A stretch of 64,000 nt of DNA. Source: Flavobacterium shii (GTDB taxonomy: Bacteria; Bacteroidota; Bacteroidia; Flavobacteriales; Flavobacteriaceae). Location of the stretch: positions 1-64,000 of the forward strand of contig NZ_JAOZEW010000004.1 in NCBI RefSeq assembly GCF_025847235.1, in the 5' to 3' direction. The notes under the pieces are model-generated. The model saw nothing but the letters and a program-made list of their open reading frames with translations. It was not told the DNA's origin and ran no database searches. Positions 18,348 through 25,305 of this stretch are shown here, one piece after another (position 1 is the first letter of the stretch; every line of letters begins with the position of its first letter). Both the position numbers and the translations under genes were made by a program.

Positions 18348-19454
18348 CTAATATTCAAGCTGATTAAGTAAATACAAGTAAGGAGGAAAAGAATGGTGTA
18401 TCATTAAATCCTTGCTGTCATTAGGGAATTTTTCATAATAAATCTTATCATTGGGATTGGGATAAAGAACAATCGTGTTCCCTGTACGCACATAATTATT
18501 GCTATTATAAAATGATGGAGGTACAAACTCAGGCAGGAGTTTTTTTACTCTTTTGCCCATTTCTTTCCCTAGTAACCTTTGATATGTATTAACGGTCTTT
18601 TGGGATGGACTGGTTAATTTTCCATATACCATGTTTAAAAACATTCTTTTAAACAAAGGTTGATTCTTTATTGTTTCTTCTACCAACGGAATTGGACTTA
18701 CTCTTGGTAAATCCTCTGGTGTCTCTACCGAAAAAGGAGTTTGAGGAACCCAATCTACAGCGCTTACAACGTTAAACGCCCAACCATTTTGCGTTTTACG
18801 CTCATAATCATAAGCGAAGTATAAATTTCCGGGTTTAGGAGCTGCACTACAATAGGTTTTAAAACGAATATCGGCTGGAAGGACTCCTTTGCTTTGTAAA
18901 TTATAAAAATGAGCCGTAAGTAAATAACTTATTCCCCCACCCTGACTATGTCCCATGATTATAAAATTCTTAATTCCAGCCTTATAACAAGAATCAATCT
19001 TAGGAAGCATATCTCTGGAAATAAATGCTGTGCTTAAAAGATACCCCGTGTGAACTGCAGCATTTTTATCTGAAGATAATTCGTATTGAAAAATATCTGA
19101 GTTAGTGATTTTTAATTCCCCTTTCGCTGGCGTCATCGCAGCATAAAGATTAGCGAGCCAGCTTTCGCCTTTTTCGGTAGTTCCTCTTGTACATAATACT
19201 GCCGTATTCCCATCTTTTAGCCATAATTCCCATTGGTTATCCAATCCCATTGGTTTACTTTTATATACTAGTCTTGAATGTTCCGGTAGCGGAATAGATT
19301 TTGCCTTCTCTGGGGATTCCGTTGATCTTGTAGCTATATAAATTAGCTCTCTATACTCTGCTTTATCAAATCCAGGTTTTAAATTTTGTGCCTTACTTTG
19401 TGAAAAAGTAAGTAAAACATAGAAAAAAATTACGACCGATTTTAAAATTCTCAT
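18348..19454 (-). CDS. Exported lipase family protein (class 3-like)
   Basis: Alpha/beta hydrolase of 368 residues with a signal peptide ending near residues 20-23 (SQSKAQ). The nucleophile elbow is GHSQGG with Ser170, preceded by FIIM. Upstream, AVLCTRGTTEKGESWLANL resembles the oxyanion and lid region of class 3 (fungal-type) lipases. A likely catalytic Asp lies in the VVSAVDWVPQ segment and a late His in MIHHSFPPYLYLL. It is monocistronic. The substrate is unknown; an exported lipid or ester hydrolase is the safest reading. Confidence 0.8.
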   Translation of the reverse strand: MRILKSVVIFFYVLLTFSQSKAQNLKPGFDKAEYRELIYIATRSTESPEKAKSIPLPEHSRLVYKSKPMGLDNQWELWLKDGNTAVLCTRGTTEKGESWLANLYAAMTPAKGELKITNSDIFQYELSSDKNAAVHTGYLLSTAFISRDMLPKIDSCYKAGIKNFIIMGHSQGGGISYLLTAHFYNLQSKGVLPADIRFKTYCSAAPKPGNLYFAYDYERKTQNGWAFNVVSAVDWVPQTPFSVETPEDLPRVSPIPLVEETIKNQPLFKRMFLNMVYGKLTSPSQKTVNTYQRLLGKEMGKRVKKLLPEFVPPSFYNSNNYVRTGNTIVLYPNPNDKIYYEKFPNDSKDLMIHHSFPPYLYLLNQLEY

Positions 19455-19853
19455 AAGTATAAAGTGTTAATTAATAATATTATCTGTTTGCAATTATAAT
19501 ATATATACAAAATAAAAATTTACCTTTAACTATCTGATAATTATTTATTTTAATCATTTAACTTAAACATATAGTTTACGTAAATAAACTTTCTTTTTTA
19601 TATCAATATAAGCTACTTCTCTATCGTATCTTATCAAATTTGCAAATTTATCTTACAATAAATGTAGTCATTATTTTAAGTCTGAGTATGACCGTCGAAT
19701 AGAATTAATTTAGAAATAATAATCAGCTACATTAAAATCCATTTTTAACATAAAACAAATAGTTTAATCATTGGGCAACTAGATTTAAATTAACCATAAA
19801 CTGGATTGAAATAATTTCGTAGTTTTGAATAACATATCCAATACACTCCCAAT
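19455..19853. other. Divergent intergenic region, lipase and AraC regulator
   Basis: 399 bp, very AT-rich, no ORF that holds up. A minus-strand TAAATTTG box at 19643-19650 could serve the lipase gene with a long leader. The plus-strand box at 19820-19827 serves the AraC regulator. Confidence 0.5.
19820..19827 (+). promoter_or_regulatory. Putative -7 box for the AraC/Tet(X)-like pair
   Basis: TAGTTTTG matches TAnnTTTG and lies 26 bp before the AraC ATG. No good -33 TTG was found at the usual spacing. Confidence 0.5.
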
Positions 19854-19860
19854 ATGTTAT
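19829..19860. promoter_or_regulatory. Inverted repeat spanning the AraC start codon
   Basis: ATAACATAT (19829-19837) and ATATGTTAT (19852-19860) are exact reverse complements, spaced 14 bp. The repeat begins directly after the -7 box and its right arm contains the ATG at 19854. Arm centres are 23 bp apart, about two helical turns, so it could be an autoregulatory AraC site or a start-masking hairpin. Confidence 0.55.
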
Positions 19861-20681
19861 CTTCAAAAATGCAGCATCTGGAATTTGAACCTTCACCGAC
19901 TCTACAGAATAGCATTAAATGTTTTTGGTATACCAAAAGAGATTTTGGCGAACAAGAATCAAGTTTTGAAGTTGTACCTGATGGTTATGCCGAAATTATT
20001 TTTCTTTTCGGAAGTACCTGCAGCATTTCTTTTAACGGAGATTTACAACCTTTGCCCTCACCATTTATAATGGGACTACTCAATCAGCCTGTTATTTTAA
20101 GTGCCAAAAACTGTTTAGAAATCATTGGTATCAGATGCTTTCCTTGGACAGTATTCGATTTACTCGGACTTCCCTCTGGAAAAGATGAAGTGCACGTATT
20201 TCAGCATCCTATCGCTCAACTTCAATCCACGTTGGGTGCGTATATTCATGCAGGCAAAATAGATGATGCAATCACTTACGTAAAAGAATATTTCCTAAAT
20301 CCGGAATCACCTATTACGATTGATAATAAGTTATCCAAAGCAGGAGTTGCCATGAGGGAAACAAATGGTACTATGCCAGTAAACCAAGTAGCCGCAGCGG
20401 CTCATGCAACCGTTCGCACCTTAGAAAGAAATTTTAAGCAATCTTCTGGCTATAGCGTTAAAGATGTATCTGGATTAATGCGCTTCGAGCAGGTACGAAA
20501 CCACTTATGGCTTTATCCCAATTCCAGTATTGCAAGCCTAGCTCATGAACTGGGTTATACAGATCAATCCCACCTAAGCAGAGAATTTAAACGCTACAGC
20601 GGGACTACCCCGGCAGCTTTTGCTCGAAAGGCAAAAAAACAAAATCGAACCAACGATTTTGTCGTATTTATACAAGCCTAG
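19854..20681 (+). CDS. AraC-family transcriptional regulator
   Basis: 275 residues: an N-terminal sensory domain of the type often annotated DUF6597 (FEPSPTLQNSIKCFWYTKRD, PDGYAEIIFLFGS) and a C-terminal AraC double helix-turn-helix (about 175-262, containing VAAAAHATVRTLERNFKQSSG and SLAHELGYTDQSHLSREFKR). It precedes the Tet(X)-like gene by 50 bp on the same strand, so co-transcription and local control are likely. The ATG at 19854 is used; MQHLEFEP at 19869 is an alternative. Confidence 0.88.
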   Translation: MLSSKMQHLEFEPSPTLQNSIKCFWYTKRDFGEQESSFEVVPDGYAEIIFLFGSTCSISFNGDLQPLPSPFIMGLLNQPVILSAKNCLEIIGIRCFPWTVFDLLGLPSGKDEVHVFQHPIAQLQSTLGAYIHAGKIDDAITYVKEYFLNPESPITIDNKLSKAGVAMRETNGTMPVNQVAAAAHATVRTLERNFKQSSGYSVKDVSGLMRFEQVRNHLWLYPNSSIASLAHELGYTDQSHLSREFKRYSGTTPAAFARKAKKQNRTNDFVVFIQA

Positions 20682-20731
20682 CGCAGCAATATTCCTGAAT
20701 TTTGTATTTCATTATTAAACAATGCAAAATT

Positions 20732-21868
20732 ATGTTACTTAAAAATAAAAAAATAGCAATCGTAGGTGCAGGACCTGTTGGTCTCACAATGGCAAAATTA
20801 CTTCAACAAAACGGAATAGATGTAACTGTTTATGAAAGGGACAAAGATTCACAAACAAGGATTTCTGGCGGTACGCTAGACCTACATAAAGGTACAGGAC
20901 AAGAAGCCATGAAAAAGACAGGATTACTGGAGCGTTATTATGCTATGGCTACACCAATGGGAAGAACTGTTGCCAACGAGCAAGGTAAAGTGGTATTCTC
21001 TAAAAAACCTACTACCGAAGACCAGTATAATAACCCCGAGATAAACCGAAACGATTTAAGACAACTATTACTTGACAGCTTAACTACAGATACTGTAGTT
21101 TGGGATAGAAAATTTACTAATCTTGAAGAAATCAATGGGAAATGGCTTTTACAATTTGAAAATGGAATAAACGAAACTGCAGATTTTGTTATTGGTGCCA
21201 ATGGCGGAATGTCTAAAGCAAGAAAGTATATTACAGATGCAGAAATAGAATATACTGGAACTCTTATTATACAAGGTGATGTATTGGAGCCGAAAATATC
21301 ATGTAATGAGTTCTTCCAATTGTGCAACGATAACATACTAATGATTGCCGCAGAAGGCAACTCACTAGTGGCAAACCCCAAGAATGGTAATATATTGAGC
21401 TACAATGTAATTTTTAAAATGCCGGAAGAATTCCAAGCAGGAGATAAAACGGAATTAAACTTTAAGGATAAAGACAGTATTATCACGTTTCTTTCAAATA
21501 AATACTCCCATTGGCATGAATGCTACAAGCAATTGTTCCTGTCAACATCCTCTTTTATAATATGGCCAACGAGAAAAATTCCAATGGATAAACCTTGGAA
21601 AAACAACCGCCCCTTACCTATAACACTCATTGGAGATGCTGCACATATAATGCCTCCTTTTGCTGGTCAGGGTGCAAATATCGGACTATTGGACGCATTA
21701 ATTTTATCCGAGAATCTCACTAATGGAGAATTTGAAACCATCGAAGCTGCTATAAACGATTACGAACAAAAAATGATTGTTTACGCAACAGAAGCACAAC
21801 TTGAAACAGGTCAAAACGAAATACTAATGCATAAACCAACATTTGCATTCGAAAAATTTTATCTGTAA
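20732..21868 (+). CDS. Tet(X)-like FAD-dependent monooxygenase
   Basis: Cytoplasmic class A flavin monooxygenase of 378 residues. It has FAD motif IAIVGAGPVGLTMAKLLQQN, the arginine-bearing NPEINRNDLRQLLL segment, and GDAAHIMPPFAGQGAN for FAD binding. Recalled Tet(X) runs collinearly with it almost throughout (GGTLDLHKG, GQEAMKK, GANGGMSKARK, KPWKNNRPLPIT). Set against recalled Tet(X2) numbering, Gln192 is kept, but Arg213, Phe224, His234 and Gly236 of the tetracycline pocket appear as Ile, Val, Ser and Asn. It is thus a chromosomal relative, and tetracycline inactivation is doubtful. Start 20732 (MLLKNKK) fits the family better than 20702. Confidence 0.9.
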   Translation: MLLKNKKIAIVGAGPVGLTMAKLLQQNGIDVTVYERDKDSQTRISGGTLDLHKGTGQEAMKKTGLLERYYAMATPMGRTVANEQGKVVFSKKPTTEDQYNNPEINRNDLRQLLLDSLTTDTVVWDRKFTNLEEINGKWLLQFENGINETADFVIGANGGMSKARKYITDAEIEYTGTLIIQGDVLEPKISCNEFFQLCNDNILMIAAEGNSLVANPKNGNILSYNVIFKMPEEFQAGDKTELNFKDKDSIITFLSNKYSHWHECYKQLFLSTSSFIIWPTRKIPMDKPWKNNRPLPITLIGDAAHIMPPFAGQGANIGLLDALILSENLTNGEFETIEAAINDYEQKMIVYATEAQLETGQNEILMHKPTFAFEKFYL

Positions 21869-21936
21869 ATTATCTAATCTTTCCGTAATTAAAAAATGAT
21901 TATGAATAATGGAAATAGCTTGATTTTTATTAGAAT

Positions 21937-22647
21937 TTACAAATTCAGGTTATCAAGTAAAATTTGGTATTTTCTTCCTACAGGTAAAATCTCGCCATTA
22001 GTCATAGTCAATGTTTTTGAAGTTAGCGTTTTAATTTCTTCTATATTTACGATAAATGAGCGATGTACCTGAATAAAGTTTGTACTAACAATTTCTGTAG
22101 CAATACTAGAAAGTGAGCCATATATTACAATAGGCATATCTAATTTATTGCTATAGACTTTCATATAATTTCCTAAACTTTCTATATAAATGATATCTTT
22201 TAAAAGTAACTCTGTCATTCGCCCGTTTACACGATAAGACAATACTTTTTCTTTGGTATTATTTTCTTTTTTTAAGGTTTTGCCTAGAAAATATGCCTTA
22301 GCTTTTAGAATTGCTTTTTCAAATTTCTCAATAGAAATTGGCTTAAGTAAATAGTCAATCGCATCGTTTTCATAGGCTGAAAGCGCAAAATCCGAATAAG
22401 CTGTTGTTACAATAGTTACCGGACGATTGGGCTGTAATTCCATAAGCTCTACTCCTGATATAACCGGCATATTAATATCAAGAAAAATAATGTCATACGT
22501 ATTTTCATTGAGCATTTTAAGTGCTTCCCTCCCACTAAATGCACTTGCGGAATGTTCTAAATCATCAAATTTTGCAATATGAGAGGCCAAAGCTTTATGT
22601 GCTGGCGTCTCATCATCTATTATAAGGCAGCGGTAGGTAAATCCCAT
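21937..22647 (-). CDS. LytTR-family response regulator
   Basis: Response regulator of 236 residues with an N-terminal receiver (acidic pair Asp11/Asp12, phosphoacceptor Asp57 in FLDINMP, and the late Thr and Lys) and a C-terminal LytTR DNA-binding domain (about 132-236, including IIYIESLGNYMKVYS and FIQVHRSFIVN). Its start overlaps the end of the sensor kinase gene by 28 bp, implying translational coupling. Targets are unknown; neighbouring genes are candidates only. Confidence 0.93.
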   Translation of the reverse strand: MGFTYRCLIIDDETPAHKALASHIAKFDDLEHSASAFSGREALKMLNENTYDIIFLDINMPVISGVELMELQPNRPVTIVTTAYSDFALSAYENDAIDYLLKPISIEKFEKAILKAKAYFLGKTLKKENNTKEKVLSYRVNGRMTELLLKDIIYIESLGNYMKVYSNKLDMPIVIYGSLSSIATEIVSTNFIQVHRSFIVNIEEIKTLTSKTLTMTNGEILPVGRKYQILLDNLNL

Positions 22648-23618
22648 ATGTTTAATTTTACGCTAAATAAATCATCCTTTTTATGATATACAAGTTCATG
22701 TTTTAATCCATAAACCTCAAGACGTCTTTTAAGATTATCAATCCCGATTCCTGTACTTAAAAGTCGGGAACCAGAGGCTAAAAAATTATTCTTTATCGAA
22801 AAAGACAAATTTTGCCCCTTTACAATTACATCCAAAATAACAAAAGGTGCTATTGTTTCTCCAGAAAATTTAATGGCATTTTCTACCAATGGCAAGAAAA
22901 ACAATGGTGATATCTCAATCCCTTCAAAATCGCCTTCGTAATTTTGAGTAATCGAAAGTCGTTCATTTCTAAAGGTATAATACTCCACATACTTTTTAAT
23001 AAACTCAACTTCCTCAATAAGTAACACAAAATCTTTCTTTGTTGCTTCTATTTGATACCGAAGCATATCCGAAAGATTTAATATTCTATCCGGAAGCCTT
23101 TCTGGCGCAACTAGCGATTCTCCATAAAGATTATTCATTGCATTAAGCAAAAAATGTGGGTTCAATTGCTGTTTAAGAAAAGAAAGTTCCGATTCGTAAT
23201 TAATAATATCCTTACTGCTCTGAGAAATTTTATCGACAATCCATAAATGCAGAAAATAAATTCCTGTACCATTACAAACCAATGAAAATACAGATAATGT
23301 TTTAAGTCTGCCTAAATCTGTATATAAAAAATACCAGGATACAAAAAAATAAAAACAAACCCAATAGATAATAAAAAAAACCGTAAAGGCTTTATACTTC
23401 TTCTGAAAAAAGAACATCTTAATCAAAAAGATATTACTACATAATACGCCAAAATACATCGGTATATAACCCAAGCATATTTTCTTAAAAAGATAAGACC
23501 AACCTAGTTTCTCTCCATCAAACTCATCATACACACATGCAAAAATAATTCCTATAACAAGAACATTTATGATAAGGTTTCTAAGAAAAAAATTTTGATA
23601 AATTTTAAAAAATTTCAT
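22620..23618 (-). CDS. LytS-type sensor histidine kinase (HisKA_7TM-less, His_kinase family)
   Basis: 332 residues with four membrane helices in the first 125 residues, then a His_kinase domain with the phosphoacceptor His155 in QLNPHFLLNAMNNL, and an HATPase_c domain (LPLVENAIKFSGE for the N box, GIGIDNLKRRL for the G box). No periplasmic sensor domain is present, so it probably senses a membrane signal. A -7 box ends only 5 bp before its ATG, so the transcript may be leaderless. Confidence 0.92.
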   Translation of the reverse strand: MKFFKIYQNFFLRNLIINVLVIGIIFACVYDEFDGEKLGWSYLFKKICLGYIPMYFGVLCSNIFLIKMFFFQKKYKAFTVFFIIYWVCFYFFVSWYFLYTDLGRLKTLSVFSLVCNGTGIYFLHLWIVDKISQSSKDIINYESELSFLKQQLNPHFLLNAMNNLYGESLVAPERLPDRILNLSDMLRYQIEATKKDFVLLIEEVEFIKKYVEYYTFRNERLSITQNYEGDFEGIEISPLFFLPLVENAIKFSGETIAPFVILDVIVKGQNLSFSIKNNFLASGSRLLSTGIGIDNLKRRLEVYGLKHELVYHKKDDLFSVKLNIWDLPTAAL

Positions 23619-23623
23619 GAATG

Positions 23624-23631
23624 CAAAATTA
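23624..23631 (-). promoter_or_regulatory. -7 box immediately before the LytS-type kinase
   Basis: On the minus strand this reads TAATTTTG, then CATTC and the ATG. With transcription normally starting about 5-7 bases after the box, the first transcribed base would be at or next to the start codon. Confidence 0.55.
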
Positions 23632-23741
23632 GCTTAATATTTAATTTATAAGCTTTTATAATGCTAAAATTATACAAACGCCATTGGTATAAATCATACG
23701 CCATTAATATAATTGTTCTATTATAATAGGACGCTACCAAT

Positions 23742-23749
23742 TACATTTG
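23742..23749 (+). promoter_or_regulatory. Putative -7 box for the DUF6268 gene
   Basis: TACATTTG followed by C matches TAnnTTTG and lies 57 bp before the ATG at 23807. Confidence 0.5.
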
Positions 23750-23806
23750 CTTTCGTTTTTTATCTGGTCTGTAACATGGCTTTAATACTTTTCATACCAA
23801 GAACTC

Positions 23807-24787
23807 ATGAAATTACAAATTTTACTTTTCTTACTTCTGTTAAGTGCGTTTACTTGTTTTTCGCAGGAAAAAGGAACACCGATAAACACTTTTGGTAAAA
23901 TAGTTACCGATAAATTCCCAAGCACGCGTACATTCGATTTACAGTATGAACAATTAGGACCTGCAAATTATAGTTCTAAACTCTTTGGCGAAGACCTGGA
24001 AAGAGGAAGATTTGAAAACCATAACAGATTAAAACTTGCAGTCAACCTACCTATTTACAAGTCTCAATCGCAACGATTTGCCTTAACAGGTTCATTTCGC
24101 TATAAATATGAATCTTTTGGATTTGGTCCTATTTATGATGCAAATGAAAATTTAACACCTCCAAGACCTACCCAAGATTTTCATTATCTCGCAGCAGCAG
24201 TAACTGCAACATATATAACGACGCTTTTTAATAAACCAGTCATTTATAATGCAACAGTTAGTGTAGATGGGAATCAGGAAAATGTACAGCGCATAAAAGG
24301 CTTTGGTACAGCTAGTTTAGTACTAAAGAGAACGGCTAATACGACTATAACTATTGGACTTTTGGGAATGATCGATCCTTCGTCAATAGTTCCTATTGCG
24401 CCTTTATTTACTTATAACCATCGTTTTCAAGATTCTAAATGGGATATTGATGTGATTATTCCAAAAAGTATTCTTTTAAGGAGAGAATTACTTGAAAATG
24501 GTCGTATTTCGATTGGGACAGAACTCTTTACCGAAAATTTTTACTTAAATCTAAAAACGTCACAATTAAACGGAATCTACGAACTAAATTCTCTTTCGTT
24601 ACAATCTGGAGTAACCTATGAATATCGCTTGGATAAAAAAATAATAAGCACTTTTAAAGCAGGTATAAACAATGTTGTAAGTACACGTATTACCGAAAGA
24701 GGAGAAAGAACAGATAAATACATTTATGATAATAAACAAGATGCCCAAGCCTATTTTAGATTTGGAATATCTTATAATCCTTTCTAG
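23807..24787 (+). CDS. DUF6268 family outer-membrane beta-barrel protein
   Basis: 326 residues with a signal peptide cleaved after about CFSQ (residue 20). The mature part is rich in alternating hydrophobic and aromatic strands (FALTGSFRYKYESFGFGP, TFKAGINNVVS) and ends in a terminal aromatic residue (ISYNPF), typical of outer-membrane barrels. The layout matches DUF6268 proteins as I recall them. It is divergent from the LytS/LytT pair, which makes it a possible target of that system. The role is unknown. Confidence 0.75.
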   Translation: MKLQILLFLLLLSAFTCFSQEKGTPINTFGKIVTDKFPSTRTFDLQYEQLGPANYSSKLFGEDLERGRFENHNRLKLAVNLPIYKSQSQRFALTGSFRYKYESFGFGPIYDANENLTPPRPTQDFHYLAAAVTATYITTLFNKPVIYNATVSVDGNQENVQRIKGFGTASLVLKRTANTTITIGLLGMIDPSSIVPIAPLFTYNHRFQDSKWDIDVIIPKSILLRRELLENGRISIGTELFTENFYLNLKTSQLNGIYELNSLSLQSGVTYEYRLDKKIISTFKAGINNVVSTRITERGERTDKYIYDNKQDAQAYFRFGISYNPF

Positions 24788-24848
24788 AGAAATAAAAATT
24801 ATCCATTTTCATTATTCTAAAACTGATAATGGACCAATAAAAAAAATC

Positions 24849-25058
24849 ATGATTGAAATTTTTAAAACCAATGTTCAAAACCAAATCGACACCAATATTA
24901 TTATAAAGAATGTTTTAGAATATTTCCCTGATCATAAAGTTAATTTTGATTTGGAAGATTGTGATAAAATACTCCGAATCGAAGCCAATGAAATTGAACC
25001 CGGTAAAATCATAGAACTAGTTAATACTCTAAGTTTTGATTGTATTAAACTAGATTAG
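24849..25058 (+). CDS. Small acidic protein, possible HMA-like fold without CxxC
   Basis: 69 residues starting MIEIFKTNVQNQ. The frame is open upstream to 24726, but that part overlaps the DUF6268 gene, so the internal ATG is chosen. The order strand-helix-strand-strand-helix-strand (QNQIDTNIIIKNVLEYF, HKVNFDLEDCDKILRIE, PGKIIELVNTLSFDCIKL) resembles ferredoxin-like heavy-metal domains, but the metal-binding CxxC is absent. A terminator follows 17 bp after the stop, supporting expression. The fold call is an inference. Confidence 0.6.
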   Translation: MIEIFKTNVQNQIDTNIIIKNVLEYFPDHKVNFDLEDCDKILRIEANEIEPGKIIELVNTLSFDCIKLD

Positions 25059-25074
25059 AGAGTAGATAAAAAAT

Positions 25075-25105
25075 AAAGAACCGCCTAAAAATTAGGCGGT
25101 TCTTT
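25075..25105 (+). terminator. Strong terminator
   Basis: A 13-bp perfect stem (AAAGAACCGCCTA / TAGGCGGTTCTTT) with a 5-base loop and T-run. It probably ends the DUF6268/small-protein transcript and may also act leftwards. Confidence 0.9.
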
Positions 25106-25109
25106 TATA

Positions 25110-25305
25110 TAAACCAAGGAACGAAAGCTTAGCGAACTTTTCGGTTAATTCTATGCCACAGATTTAAAAGGATTGCAAAAAGTCAGCCACGAATTGCACT
25201 AATTTTTACTAATTTTTACTGGACTAAGCTTAAAAAACTTCGCGAACTTTGCCTAAACCTAAACTTAGCTCCCTTTGTGGTTAAATCTCTTTGCGATTAA
25301 ATAAA
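25110..25305. repeat. Degenerate intergenic repeat tract
   Basis: It contains GCTTAGCGAACTTTT, CTTCGCGAACTTTGC and CTTTGTGGTTAAATCTC, the same vocabulary as the arms at 11329-11651 and 32520-32600, plus a tandem ACTAATTTTT duplication near 25200. It lies between the terminator and the end of the TonB receptor gene. Confidence 0.5.

Noticed and set aside
20938..21381. 147-codon minus-strand frame
   Set aside because: Antisense inside the Tet(X)-like gene, which aligns along its full length with the family.
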